Source: Paenibacillus sp. YN15 (GTDB lineage Bacteria; Bacillota; Bacilli; Paenibacillales; NBRC-103111). From it: a stretch of 64,000 nucleotides of DNA. The translations under genes and the position numbers were made by a program. Every line of letters begins with the position of its first letter. The first letter of the stretch is position 1. Below the pieces are notes generated by a model. It was not told the DNA's origin and made no database searches. It worked only from the letters and a program-made list of their open reading frames with translations. This document shows, piece after piece, positions 43,177 through 52,629 of the stretch. Location of the stretch: NCBI RefSeq assembly GCF_003285005.1, contig NZ_QMFA01000001.1, positions 499,713-563,712 of the forward strand. Reading direction: 5' to 3'.

Positions 43177-43371
43177 CCAAACAAACGGACACAGGAGCCG
43201 TTATTGGGCGGAAAAACGGTGTTTTTTCATCTGAGCGGACTCAGAATAACTCAGAATCCGTTATGCCGGAAAAGAATGGGTTTGGGCGGGGGCGAGAGAA
43301 GATAGCGTACCGTGAGTCCGCGAAATCATCAAAAGGCTGTATTTTTGCAAAATAACGGATTCTCTGTCCGC
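43177..43371. repeat. Dispersed intergenic repeat, family A, copy 2
   Basis: This fills most of the 485-bp gap after nrdR. It shares with 8766-8897 the ordered blocks AACGGAC.CAGG..CCGTTAT, GATAGCGTACCGTG, GTCCGCGAAATC and AAAATAACGGATTCTC.GTCCG, plus an extra internal segment of about 60 bp. It lacks coding capacity. Confidence 0.75.
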
Positions 43372-43507
43372 GCATCTCCTCCTGCTGCCGTTTTACCCTG
43401 TAGAGGATTTTGCCCCCTGATAATGGAAATGTGAATCTGCCCGGCTTCGGCGGCCAGGATTATAATCGGGTTGTAATCCAATAGAACGTACATGGGAGGT
43501 CCGTCCA

Positions 43508-44896
43508 ATGAAAAAAGCCTTAACGCTTGCATTGACCCTCGTGCTTGGGTCCGCCGCGGTGCTGGCCGGCTGCGGGGAAGACAACAACAGTTCTGCGCCA
43601 TCGTCTGCTGCATCCGGCGCCGCCACAACTGCTGCCACCGCATCGCCCCAGGTGTCCACCGCTCCCAAAGCGGAGCCCTTCACTGTCTCCCTGCGGCATA
43701 TTCAGATCGGCGAAGCCCAGAAGTTCCGCAAGGCCATTCTTGACGATGTGGTGAAAAAGACCCAGCAGGATGTGCCCGGTCTGACCCTGCAGCTGGACGG
43801 CGTGGAGGACCAGGTGAACCGCTTCACCAAGCTTCCCGCGGAGATGGCGGCAGGCAATCCGCCGAAGATTTTTGACCTGTTCGGCGGCGCCGGGGATGCG
43901 CTGAAATATGCCAAGGCGGGGCGTCTTCTGGACCTGACCCCCATTCTGAAGGAGCTGGGCATTGACGGGAAGTTCATCAACCTGAACCAGTTCACCCTGG
44001 ACGGCAAAGTTTACGGCCTGCCCATCGGCGGCAATACGGAAGGCTTTTTCTACAATAAACCTCTGTTTGAGCAAAACGGCATCAAGGTTCCCGCCACCTG
44101 GGAGGAGCTGGAATCCGCCGCCGCCAAACTGAAGGAAAAGGGGATCACTCCCTTCGCTATGGGCTCCAAGGGCGCATGGGTGCCCAATATGCTGCTGAAC
44201 ACCCTCATCGGTCGGTACGCCGGGCCCGATGCCATCGAAGGTTTTGCCGCCGGCAAAAAAGCCTGGAATGCTCCCGAGGTGGTGGCTGCATTTTCCAAAT
44301 ATGAGGAATGGGTCAAGAAGGGCTACTTCACCAAAGGCGAGCTGGGTATGGAATACCCGGAAATGCTGAACCAGTTCCTGACTGGCAAAGGCGCCATGAT
44401 GTTCGACGGCAGCTGGCGCTCCTCAGTGTTCAAGGATCAGGCTCAGGCAGGCGATCTGACCAACAAGGTAGGCTACTTCTCCATGCCGGCGGTGCCGGGA
44501 GGAATGGGCGATCAAACCTTCGTCAACGGCAACTATGCCAACGGCTACGGCTTCTCCTCCAACCTGAAGCCCAACGAGCTGACGGCGGTGAAGGCGTTTA
44601 TCAAGAATATGTACAATGACGAAATGCAGCTCCGCGGCCTCCTGGAGGATGGTGTGCTGCCTTCCATGAAGCTGTCTGCCGACGCTCTGGGCAAGGTGCA
44701 GGACCCGCTGGTGAAGCAGGTGATGGATATTGTGAACAAAGCCGGAGGGGCTTTCTCCCACTTCGACTCCACCATCCAGTCCGAGGTGTATAAGGAGACG
44801 GAAACGCAAATCCAGAAGCTTATCTCCGGAGGCGCAACCGCCAAGCAAGTGGCCGACAAGCTGGATCAGGTGCAAAAGCAAGCCAATTCCAAATAA
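43508..44896 (+). CDS. Sugar ABC transporter substrate-binding lipoprotein
   Basis: The 462-residue family 1 binding protein has a signal peptide with lipobox VLAGC (cysteine near 22), an Ala/Thr/Ser linker, and the two-lobe sugar-binding fold with motifs such as LDGKVYGLPIGGNTEGFFYN and GKGAMMFDGSW. It heads a three-gene importer with two permeases 12 bp downstream. No ATPase is encoded nearby, so a shared MsmX-type ATPase is likely. TGGGAGG precedes the ATG. A GGATTA-N11-TAATCC dyad (43457-43479) lies in the promoter region. The GH3 hexosaminidase downstream hints at amino-sugar oligomers as cargo. Confidence 0.92.
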   Translation: MKKALTLALTLVLGSAAVLAGCGEDNNSSAPSSAASGAATTAATASPQVSTAPKAEPFTVSLRHIQIGEAQKFRKAILDDVVKKTQQDVPGLTLQLDGVEDQVNRFTKLPAEMAAGNPPKIFDLFGGAGDALKYAKAGRLLDLTPILKELGIDGKFINLNQFTLDGKVYGLPIGGNTEGFFYNKPLFEQNGIKVPATWEELESAAAKLKEKGITPFAMGSKGAWVPNMLLNTLIGRYAGPDAIEGFAAGKKAWNAPEVVAAFSKYEEWVKKGYFTKGELGMEYPEMLNQFLTGKGAMMFDGSWRSSVFKDQAQAGDLTNKVGYFSMPAVPGGMGDQTFVNGNYANGYGFSSNLKPNELTAVKAFIKNMYNDEMQLRGLLEDGVLPSMKLSADALGKVQDPLVKQVMDIVNKAGGAFSHFDSTIQSEVYKETETQIQKLISGGATAKQVADKLDQVQKQANSK

Positions 44897-44908
44897 AGGA
44901 CGCTCATC

Positions 44909-45793
44909 ATGAAGCAGACTCTGCGCAATCCGGCTATCTACATCCTGTTGGTGGCTCCGGCATTGATCCTGTATTGCCTGTTCTTTGTTTATCCCATGCT
45001 CAGCTCCTCCTTCTATGCCTTCACCGACTGGAACGGGCTGGAGCAATACAGGTTTGTGGGGCTGGGGAACTTCATCAAAGCCTTTGAGGACCCGGATTTC
45101 CACAAAGCCATCATCAACAACCTGTACTTTATTCTTTTTTCGGTAGGCTTCCAGGTGCCGCTGATTATTTTCCTGGCGATCCTCATCAGCGGCGTGCGGC
45201 GGCTTCAGCGCTTTTATAAAACCACCGTGTTCATTCCGTCCATTCTGTCCACCTCTGTTATCGGGATTCTCTGGGGCTTTATTTATGAGCCGGAAATCGG
45301 ACCGCTGAACAAGTTTCTTGGCCTCTTCGGCGTGGAGCCGATCTACTGGCTGGCGGAGGGCAAATGGGCCATGCTGGCGGTGCTGATCACCAATGCCTGG
45401 CAGTGGGTGGGCTTCTACATCGTTCTGGTGCTGGCGGCGATTCTGGCTATTCCCCGGGAAATTGGCGAGGCTGCCGAGATTGACGGGGCGGACGGCTTCA
45501 AGCGGGCATGGTATGTCACTGTGCCTTTGATCCGGCCCATTATCTCTGTGGTGGTGATGCTCTCCATTGCCGGAGCCATGCGGGTAGTGGATATTATCCT
45601 GGTTATGACCAAGGGCGGGCCTGTGGGAGCCACGGAAGTGATGGCCTCCTATCTGGTTAACCATGCCATGGGCGTAAATCCCAGCTACGGCTTCGGCACT
45701 GCCATTTCCTTGATTATCTTCGCCTTTGCCCTGGTGCTCACGGCTCTGTACCAGTTCACCCTGGGGCGGACCATGGAAGGAGGGGAGGGCTAG
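44909..45793 (+). CDS. Sugar ABC transporter permease (MalF/LacF type)
   Basis: The 294-residue permease has six hydrophobic segments and the coupling motif EIGEAAEIDGADGFKRAWYVTVPLIRP near residue 185, typical of carbohydrate uptake permeases of the UgpA/LacF group. Its stop overlaps the first base of the next gene's GTG start, so the pair is translated together. Confidence 0.94.
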   Translation: MKQTLRNPAIYILLVAPALILYCLFFVYPMLSSSFYAFTDWNGLEQYRFVGLGNFIKAFEDPDFHKAIINNLYFILFSVGFQVPLIIFLAILISGVRRLQRFYKTTVFIPSILSTSVIGILWGFIYEPEIGPLNKFLGLFGVEPIYWLAEGKWAMLAVLITNAWQWVGFYIVLVLAAILAIPREIGEAAEIDGADGFKRAWYVTVPLIRPIISVVVMLSIAGAMRVVDIILVMTKGGPVGATEVMASYLVNHAMGVNPSYGFGTAISLIIFAFALVLTALYQFTLGRTMEGGEG

Positions 45794-46632
45794 TGTCGGC
45801 TGCCGGTGTAAAGCTAAAGCGTTTGCTGCCTCATGCGGTATTGCTGCTGTATGTGGCCGTTATCCTGTTTCCCTTTGTGTTTGTGGTTTTCTCTTCTCTC
45901 AAAAAAAGCAACATCGAAATCGCCAGCCACCCCTTCGCTTTCCCGACGGAGCTGTACTTCCAGAACTATGTGCAGGCCTGGGTAAAAGCCAAAATCAGCG
46001 TTTATTTTTTCAACAGCCTGTATCTGTCCCTGACCTCGGCGGCAACAGGGGTGCTGCTGGCGGCGGCCTGCGCCTTTGCCCTGACCCGGATGAAGCTTCT
46101 GCGCCCCAGCCGGGTTCTGTACCAGTTCGTGCTTCTCGGAATGCTTATTCCCGGCAACGTGCTGTTTATCGCCCAGTACATTCTGGTGATGCGGCTGGGG
46201 ATTCTGGGTACCCACTGGGCCCTGTTCCTGCCGTATACGGCGGGGGCCATTCCCACAAGTGTGCTGCTTATCTCCGCCTTTATGAAGTCGGTTCCCGGTG
46301 AGCTGGAGGAGGCCGGGATCATGGATGGATTGAGCTCTTTGGGATTGTTTGCTAGAATTGTATTGCCTATAAGCCTGCCGGTGCTGGTGACGGTGTTCAT
46401 TGTCAACTTCCTGGGGGTATGGAATGAATATCTGCTGGCCAATTTCTTCATCAGCAAGGATTCCCTGAAGACCCTGCCTACGGGCATGGTGGGGTTCCGG
46501 GATTCTTTTCAAACCAATTATGCGCTGATCTGCACGGGAATCGTCTACAGTGTGGTGCCTGTCCTGATCCTCTACGGCTTTCTGCAGGAGAAGATCATTG
46601 AAGGCATTACCGCAGGCAGCGTCAAGGGCTGA
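45793..46632 (+). CDS. Sugar ABC transporter permease (MalG/LacG type)
   Basis: The 279-residue permease has six hydrophobic segments and the EAA loop VPGELEEAGIMDGLSSLGLF near residue 172. The start is a GTG that shares its first base with the previous stop, behind GAAGGAGGGGAGG. It completes the importer begun at 43508. Confidence 0.93.
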   Translation: MSAAGVKLKRLLPHAVLLLYVAVILFPFVFVVFSSLKKSNIEIASHPFAFPTELYFQNYVQAWVKAKISVYFFNSLYLSLTSAATGVLLAAACAFALTRMKLLRPSRVLYQFVLLGMLIPGNVLFIAQYILVMRLGILGTHWALFLPYTAGAIPTSVLLISAFMKSVPGELEEAGIMDGLSSLGLFARIVLPISLPVLVTVFIVNFLGVWNEYLLANFFISKDSLKTLPTGMVGFRDSFQTNYALICTGIVYSVVPVLILYGFLQEKIIEGITAGSVKG

Positions 46633-46749
46633 GTTGGGGAAAAAGACGGCTGGAGAGCAGTCGGACGCCTGGGGCCGGAATGGCAGGGGCGGACTGCGGC
46701 AAGGGCAGTTCATACAAAAAAAGGGGCAGGCGGAGCGGGAGGCGTGTAC

Positions 46750-48564
46750 ATGACCTTAAGAGGCAAGCTGTTCGGCGCATTTCTCCTGTGCTTCATACTG
46801 CCCCTGTCGGTTCTGGGGATTCTCGGGTACCATCTGCTCAGCGGCATTATCGAGGAAAAATATGCCCAGCAGTCGGAGCTGACTCTGCGGGCCTTGAGCC
46901 AAAGCGTCAGCTTCAGCTTTATGGAGATGGATAAGGTGACGGACAGCACGGTGGCCAGCGAATCTCTCCAGGATGTGCTGAACAACCGCTCCGACAGCGG
47001 CAAGGATATTGACAAAATTGACTATCTGGAGCTGAACAAGGTGCAGCGGAGTTTCCGGGAGCTGCTGGTGAATCATCCTTCCGTCAGCTATGCGTTTATG
47101 TATACCTTTGAGAACAGCAGGATCAATCAGATTTTTACCAAAGAATCCTTCTCTGCCATGCCCTTCGGCCACTTCAAGGAGGAGCCGGCGTACCGGGAGG
47201 CGATGCGCCGCCAGGGGCTTCCCCTGTGGGTGGGCCCCGGCGAATACCCGGAGGTGACGGGCAACGGCACGGAGTTCACCCAAATCCGGGTGGTGAAGGA
47301 TATTCTTACTTTGCAGGATAAGGGTATGCTTCTGGTGCAAATGAAAAACTCCGGGCTGGAAACGGTATTCCGCCATTTCCGCTTTAAGGAGGAGCAATAC
47401 GCCACCCGCTTCCTGATCGTGTCCGGCAGCGGGCTGGTGTTTTTTGACAGCAGCGGCGGAGCGGTGGACGGCAGGCAGTTGAAGGAGCTGACCGAATACC
47501 GCCATCTGGAGGGCGGGGAGGCTTATCAGACAGGAAGAGCCCGGTTTGAAAACCAGGACAGTCTCTTGGCCAGCGTGGAGCTGGGGGTGGAGGACTGGCG
47601 GCTTATCTCCGTCACCTCGTGGGTATCCCTGTCCCGGGAGGTGATGCTGTATGCCCGGTGGCTGGGGATGCTGCTCTTGGTTTGCGCTTTTTCGGCGGTG
47701 CTGTTCTTGTTGTTCTTCACCAACCGGGTGACCCGCCAGGTGATCCAGACGGTAAAGTTCATGCGCATGGTGGAGCGGGGGGACTTGTCGGCCCGGCTTC
47801 CGGTGGTGGGATCGGATGAAATGTCGCTTTTGGCAAAAGGCTTCAACAGTCTGGTGTCCCGGGTGGCGGAGCTGCTCCATGAGGTGATGCGCCAGCAGGA
47901 GCGCAAGAAGCTGGCGGAGCTTCAGGCGCTGCAGGCCCAGATCAAGCCGCATTTTCTGTTTAATGCGCTGGAGTCCATCAATATATTGGCGGTGCAAAAT
48001 CAGGGCCGCAAGGTGAGCCAGATGGTGGCGCGGCTGGGGAATCTGCTGCGGATCAGCATCCAGCAGAAGGATGTGATCACTGTGGAGCAGGAGCTTCAGC
48101 ATCTCACCAGCTATCTGGAGATCCAGAAGTTCCGCTTCGAGGAGCTGTTCGATTACCGGATCGAGGTGCCGGAGGAGCTGCTGCGCTGCACCATGCCGAA
48201 GCTGTCTCTCCAGCCTCTGGTGGAGAACAGCATCCAGCACGGCTTCGAGGGCATCGATTATATGGGCAGCATCCGGATCAGGGCGGAGGCGGAGCGGGGC
48301 CGGATGGTGTTCTGGGTGGAGGACAACGGCATCGGCATGGAGCCGGGCAAGCTGGCCAAGTTCCAGTACGAAAGCCAGCGGGACACCGCCCATGCGGATC
48401 TGCCGGAGACAGGGGAGCGGCGGGGGCTGGGCGTCTGCAATGTGGCGGACCGCATCCGCATCGGCTACGGCCTGCGCTACGGGCTGTTCCTCTCCAGCAG
48501 CCCGGGGGCGGGTACTGTGATCAAGCTGGTGCTGCCGCTGGCGGAAGGAGGTGATGGAGGATGA
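46750..48564 (+). CDS. YesM-type sensor histidine kinase
   Basis: The 604-residue kinase has two membrane helices (about 8-30 and 300-322) around a large extracellular domain, a HAMP segment (FMRMVERGDLSARLPV), and the His_kinase domain with the phospho-histidine H401 in QAQIKPHFLFNALESI, followed by an ATPase domain (VENSIQHGFEG, VEDNGIGMEPG, GLGVCNVADRI). This YesM/LytS-like type controls carbohydrate uptake genes in Paenibacillus. ATG at 46750 lies seven bases after GGGAGG. The end overlaps the regulator gene by four bases. Confidence 0.93.
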   Translation: MTLRGKLFGAFLLCFILPLSVLGILGYHLLSGIIEEKYAQQSELTLRALSQSVSFSFMEMDKVTDSTVASESLQDVLNNRSDSGKDIDKIDYLELNKVQRSFRELLVNHPSVSYAFMYTFENSRINQIFTKESFSAMPFGHFKEEPAYREAMRRQGLPLWVGPGEYPEVTGNGTEFTQIRVVKDILTLQDKGMLLVQMKNSGLETVFRHFRFKEEQYATRFLIVSGSGLVFFDSSGGAVDGRQLKELTEYRHLEGGEAYQTGRARFENQDSLLASVELGVEDWRLISVTSWVSLSREVMLYARWLGMLLLVCAFSAVLFLLFFTNRVTRQVIQTVKFMRMVERGDLSARLPVVGSDEMSLLAKGFNSLVSRVAELLHEVMRQQERKKLAELQALQAQIKPHFLFNALESINILAVQNQGRKVSQMVARLGNLLRISIQQKDVITVEQELQHLTSYLEIQKFRFEELFDYRIEVPEELLRCTMPKLSLQPLVENSIQHGFEGIDYMGSIRIRAEAERGRMVFWVEDNGIGMEPGKLAKFQYESQRDTAHADLPETGERRGLGVCNVADRIRIGYGLRYGLFLSSSPGAGTVIKLVLPLAEGGDGG

Positions 48565-50198
48565 GGCTGAAAGCACTGCTGGTGGATGACGAGGCCAAAA
48601 TTCTGGAGAATCTGCGCCGGGTGCTGCCTTGGCAGGAGATGGACATGGAAGTGGCCGGGACGGCAAACAATGGCCTTCAGGCTCTGGAGCAGGTCAAGCT
48701 CCTTCATCCCGATCTGATTCTCTGCGACATTCGTATGCCGGTTATGGACGGCATCGCCTTTTTGGAAGCCTTGGCCGGAACGGATTGCCGGGCGGAGGTG
48801 GTGATGCTTACGGGGTATCAGGATTTTGAATATGCCCGTTCGGTGATCCGGCTGGGGGTGAAGGATTACATCCTGAAGCCCTTCGATTATGACGAGCTGA
48901 CCCGGGTTATCGGGAAGCTGGCGGAGTCCATCCGGCGGGACCGGATGGAGCGGACCAGCGAGGAGCAGATGCTGGGGCAAGCCATGGAGCTGGCGTATGA
49001 GAAGCTTTTGTACGATATGATCATGGACTACGGCGCGGTTATTCCCCACGACATGGTGGGGGATGATCTGGAGGGGCTGGAGCGGGTCCGCTACTTTATG
49101 CTGCTGGCGGACATTCACGAATATGCGCGGCAATACCGGCTGGCCTCCGAGCAGAACCGGAAGCTGTGGAATTTTGCCATCCGCAATGTGCTGAAGGATA
49201 CGCTGGCCATGAGGGGCTGCCGTCATGCCGTATTGCAAACCCGCGAAGGAGAATGGTGCATTCTGGTGGAGCGGCGTTTGGAGGATCTCGGCATCAGTGA
49301 GGCGGAGGGCCGCAGGCTGGCGGAGGAATTGCAGGAGAGTGTGCGGACCCATGTGAAAATCGGGCTGGCCTTTGGCATCTGCCTGGCGTCCCTGGGCATG
49401 GAGGAGCTGCCCCGGGCATTCCGGTCCTTGCAGCGCAGCGTGCATCTGGCGGAGGAGCAGGATTGCTCCGTGGTGGTATACCGCTTGGGCGAAGGGGGCG
49501 AAGCCAGCCGCAGCGCCTTGTGGGAGACTATCGCCGAGCTGGTGTCGGCTTTGAAGATTTGTGACCGTGCCCAGGTCAAAGAGAAGCTGGCCCGGGTGAA
49601 CCAGCAGTTGGCTGCTTTGTCGGGGCAATCCTTGGCCCATGCGGAAAAGCTGGCTTATTTCATCGTGCTTCATATGCTGCGGGAAATGAGGAGTCTGGAT
49701 GTCCTGTCTGCCGCCCAGGAGCATGAGATTTGGGCGCTGATGGAGCAGGCAGACCGGGTGAAGGAGCTGCTGGAGGTGGTGGAGCGGATTGTGAACGACA
49801 GTCTCTCCACCGCCATGAGCAAAAAATCCGGGGATATGCTGATGCATGCCGCCAAGGACTATATTCACCGCAACCTGTCCCGGGATTTAGGGGTGGATGA
49901 GGTGGCGGGGGCGCTCAGTATCAGCTCCAGTTATTTCAGCCTGCTGTTCAAGCAGCAGTTCGGCGTCACCTTCGTGGAATATGTCACCTCGGAGCGGGTG
50001 GAGATGGCCAAATCCCTGCTGGTTTTGACGGATAAGAGTGTCACGGAAATCGGCCGGGCAGTGGGCTATTCGGAGCGGCGGTACTTCAACAAGGTGTTCC
50101 ACAAGCTGACGGGAGAGCTGCCTTCGGAGTTCCGGGAGGCTCGGAAGGCGGAGGGGCAAGAGGGAGCCGGGAGTTTGTCCGGTGAAAGGAAAAAGTGA
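48561..50198 (+). CDS. YesN-type response regulator with AraC output domain
   Basis: The 545-residue regulator has a receiver domain with phospho-acceptor D56 in LILCDIRMPVMDG and K in YILKPFDY, a long middle region (130-430) and a C-terminal AraC domain with two helix-turn-helix motifs (LGVDEVAGALSISSSYFSLLFKQQ and VTEIGRAVGYSERRYFNKVFHKL). It partners the YesM-type kinase and probably activates the adjacent ABC importer, and perhaps the hexosaminidase. Confidence 0.94.
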   Translation: MRLKALLVDDEAKILENLRRVLPWQEMDMEVAGTANNGLQALEQVKLLHPDLILCDIRMPVMDGIAFLEALAGTDCRAEVVMLTGYQDFEYARSVIRLGVKDYILKPFDYDELTRVIGKLAESIRRDRMERTSEEQMLGQAMELAYEKLLYDMIMDYGAVIPHDMVGDDLEGLERVRYFMLLADIHEYARQYRLASEQNRKLWNFAIRNVLKDTLAMRGCRHAVLQTREGEWCILVERRLEDLGISEAEGRRLAEELQESVRTHVKIGLAFGICLASLGMEELPRAFRSLQRSVHLAEEQDCSVVVYRLGEGGEASRSALWETIAELVSALKICDRAQVKEKLARVNQQLAALSGQSLAHAEKLAYFIVLHMLREMRSLDVLSAAQEHEIWALMEQADRVKELLEVVERIVNDSLSTAMSKKSGDMLMHAAKDYIHRNLSRDLGVDEVAGALSISSSYFSLLFKQQFGVTFVEYVTSERVEMAKSLLVLTDKSVTEIGRAVGYSERRYFNKVFHKLTGELPSEFREARKAEGQEGAGSLSGERKK

Positions 50199-50235
50199 AT
50201 AAATATTTATGATGGAATGAGTGGGAGGGAAAGGA

Positions 50236-50289
50236 ATGAAACTGATTCGCCTAAACAACTCCGTCGGACAGGTTCCTAGGGGAAAATGA
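50236..50289 (+). CDS. Possible 17-residue leader or remnant ORF
   Basis: ATG AAA CTG... encodes MKLIRLNNSVGQVPRGK and stops at 50289. A good GGGAGGGAAAGG lies just before the ATG. It may be a leader peptide before the hexosaminidase gene or the stump of a longer gene: the first 13 residues faintly recall the start of molybdopterin-binding proteins. No proof of translation. Confidence 0.25.
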   Translation: MKLIRLNNSVGQVPRGK

Positions 50290-50317
50290 GCGGGCCGCCC
50301 GGACTTGGGAAAAGGAT

Positions 50318-52045
50318 GTGACCGATGATATGAGCAAGACCGATGATGCGAGCAAGACCGATGATGTGGGCAAAGATAACAGGGCTGCGCGTGATCCGGC
50401 TCCTGGGGGAGGACTGGAGAGCTGGTCTCTCCGGCAAAAGCTGGGGCAAATGGTCATGTGCGGGTTTGACGGAACCCAGCCTTCCGAGGGGATTCTCCGT
50501 TTGATCCGGGACTACCGGGTGGGCGGTATCATCTATTTCCGGCGGAATATCGGTTCGGCTGCAGAGGTGGCGGGGCTTTCCCGGAGGCTGCGGGAGGCAA
50601 ATCATGCTGCGGGGGGCGCGCCGCTTTGGATTGCCGTGGATCAGGAGGGCGGTATGGTGGCGCGCATTGACCGGGACGTGTCGCCGGTTCCCGGCAATAT
50701 GGCCTTGGGGGCGGCAGGCGGGGCGGACCTAGCATATGAGGCGGCCCGCATATCCGGCGTTGAGCTGCGGCAGCTGGGGATTAGCCTGAACTTTGCCCCT
50801 TGTGTGGATGTGAATAATAATCCGGCCAACCCGGTGGTGGGGGTCCGGTCTTTTGGCGAGGACCCGGAGCTGGTGGCTGTTTTGGGAGCGGCTGCGATAC
50901 GGGGATATCAGGAGACGGGCGTAAGCGCTTGCGCGAAGCACTTCCCCGGCCATGGCGATACCGCGGCGGATTCCCATCATGAGCTGCCGCTGGTGCCCCA
51001 TAGCAGGGAACGGCTGGAGCAGGTGGAGCTGCCGCCTTTCCGCCAGGCGATTCTGGCCGGGGTGGACGCCATTATGACTGCCCACGTGCAGTTTCCCGCC
51101 TGCGATCCCAGCGGGGTGCCGGCGACTCTTTCACCTTCTATTCTGGGAGGGCTGCTGCGGCGGGAGTTGGGGTATGAGGGCGTTATTGTCACCGACTGCC
51201 TGGAGATGAATGCCATTTCCCAGACTGTGGGGGTAGGCCGGGGAGCTGTGCTGGCCGTGGCAGCAGGCGCAGATATGGTGCTGGTTAGCCACCGGGAGGA
51301 CCGGCAGATAGAAGCGCTGGAGGCGCTGTACAGCGCAGCCGAGAGCGGCGAGCTGCCTATGGCGCGGATTGACGAAGCGGTGGCGCGCATTTTGCGGGCC
51401 AAAGCGCGGCGGGAGGAAGTGTGGCGGCGGCTTGTGGAAACGGGAGATGTGCGTCCGGCAGGCGACCCGGCGCATGGTCGGTGGGTGGAGGAAACGGCCC
51501 GGCGCTGCGTCACTCTGGTTAAGGCGGAAGCGGGGACTCTGCCGCTGCGGCAGGAAGCGCCCACCCTGGTAATCTGGCCGGAGGTGCGGCGGAGCAGCGA
51601 GGTGGATGAAATCATGCCCCAGGAGCTGACCCTGGGGAAGGCGCTGGCCGCCTACGTGGCAGATGTGCGGGAATTGGTGATCGGTACGGAGCCAACGGCG
51701 GCGGAGCGGGAGGCAGTGCTGGTGGCGGCGCGGGCAGGCCGCCTGCAGATTGTGGCGGGCGTGTATAACGCCGCCTTTTTCCCGGGGCAAGCCCGCCTGG
51801 TGCGGGAGCTGGCGGGTTTGCCCGGTGCCAGGGTCACGGCTGTGGCCCTGCGCAATCCCTATGACCTGCGGGTTTTGCCGCAGGTCCATGCTTATGCGGC
51901 CTGCTACGAGAGCAGGCCGCCTATGCTGTTGGCCGCCGCCGGAGTGCTGGCGGGCAAGCTGGCGCCGCAGGGCAGGCTGCCCGTCACCCTGTCAGCGGAG
52001 TACCCGGCCGGGTGGGGCCTGGGTGGCGTGGCTGGCGAATTTTAA
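50318..52045 (+). CDS. nagZ: Glycoside hydrolase family 3, NagZ-type beta-N-acetylglucosaminidase
   Basis: The 575-residue enzyme has the GH3 barrel with substrate motif AVDQEGGMVARI, the NagZ signature AKHFPGHGDTAADSHHELP (containing the Asp-His acid/base pair) near residue 205 and the nucleophile Asp in VIVTDCLEMNAI near residue 288. It lacks a signal peptide, so it acts inside the cell on imported amino-sugar oligomers or muropeptides. A C-terminal Ala-rich domain (about 400-575) follows. The start is uncertain: GTG 50318 or ATG 50330, within a short repeat SKTDDASKTDD. It lies downstream of the YesM/N genes, which fits a role with the ABC importer. Confidence 0.88.
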   Translation: MTDDMSKTDDASKTDDVGKDNRAARDPAPGGGLESWSLRQKLGQMVMCGFDGTQPSEGILRLIRDYRVGGIIYFRRNIGSAAEVAGLSRRLREANHAAGGAPLWIAVDQEGGMVARIDRDVSPVPGNMALGAAGGADLAYEAARISGVELRQLGISLNFAPCVDVNNNPANPVVGVRSFGEDPELVAVLGAAAIRGYQETGVSACAKHFPGHGDTAADSHHELPLVPHSRERLEQVELPPFRQAILAGVDAIMTAHVQFPACDPSGVPATLSPSILGGLLRRELGYEGVIVTDCLEMNAISQTVGVGRGAVLAVAAGADMVLVSHREDRQIEALEALYSAAESGELPMARIDEAVARILRAKARREEVWRRLVETGDVRPAGDPAHGRWVEETARRCVTLVKAEAGTLPLRQEAPTLVIWPEVRRSSEVDEIMPQELTLGKALAAYVADVRELVIGTEPTAAEREAVLVAARAGRLQIVAGVYNAAFFPGQARLVRELAGLPGARVTAVALRNPYDLRVLPQVHAYAACYESRPPMLLAAAGVLAGKLAPQGRLPVTLSAEYPAGWGLGGVAGEF

Positions 52046-52090
52046 TCGAGATGCCTGTTGTGTATTAGGGCGCGGCGTTCACTGCTTTTT

Positions 52091-52273
52091 TAACGGCGGT
52101 GAGCGTCGCTATTTCGGGAAAAATAGCCCGTTCAAAAATGTAACGGAAGCAGCAGCCTTTATTTGCCCCAATTGAAGCCGCAAACCGGAAAAAGGGGTCA
52201 AATAACGGCACTGGCCGCCGTTAGAATGACAAAGGCAGTCATATTACAGAAATAGAGGCTGTAGCCGCCGTTA
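52091..52273. repeat. Nested inverted-repeat element, family B, copy 2
   Basis: Outer arms TAACGGCGG..CGCTATT (52091-52113) and AATAGAGGC..CCGCCGTTA (52251-52273) are inverted. Inner blocks TAACGGAAGCAGCAGCC, TTTATTTG and TCAAATAACGGCACTGG match the inner parts of the element at 14523-14706. It lies between the hexosaminidase and the tRNA unit. Confidence 0.75.
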
Positions 52274-52407
52274 GAAATAAAAGGGAGGGTTCGCGCAGGC
52301 TAGGTTAGGCTGCCTGAATAGCGGAAAGCCTCTTGCTGCTGTGGAGCAAGTCTTTTGATGTGTTTTCTGCTCCCTCCTAAGGTAGCGAAAACCAACAAAA
52401 ATCCCTC

Positions 52408-52436
52408 TTGCGTTTTGCAAAAAGCCTATGTATAAT
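52408..52436 (+). promoter_or_regulatory. Promoter of the tRNA-Ala unit
   Basis: TTGCGT (52408-52413), a 17-bp spacer and TATAAT (52431-52436) form a near-consensus sigma-A promoter. Transcription would start near 52443, cross both 80-bp repeats and the tRNA, and end at the terminator at 52717-52740. Confidence 0.8.
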
Positions 52437-52469
52437 TAGTTCTTGTCCGGCAGAATACCGGAAGTTACG

Positions 52470-52629
52470 GGGCCTTAGCTCAGCTGGGAGTCCGGCGTGG
52501 CATGTTACACTGCCCCAAAAAATTGAATACCAGCGCAAGTTTTAGGGATGGGGAATTAGCTCAGCTGGGAGTCCGGCATGGTCGGTTACACTGCCCCAAG
52601 AATTGAATACCAGCATAAGTTTGAGGGAT
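52470..52629 (+). repeat. Two 80-bp units, each starting with a tRNA-Ala 5' half
   Basis: Units at 52470-52549 and 52550-52629 each begin with 22 bases of a tRNA-Ala 5' half. Unit 1 starts GGGGCCTTAGCTCAGCTGGG, typical of the UGC isoacceptor; unit 2 starts GGGGAATTAGCTCAGCTGGG, identical to the real tRNA that follows. Both continue with the same 58-base non-tRNA tail (AGTCCGGC..., TTACACTGCCCCA, TTGAATACCAGC, AGGGAT). The real tRNA then starts at exactly the third 80-bp step (52630). The units have no anticodon arm or T arm. Confidence 0.85.
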
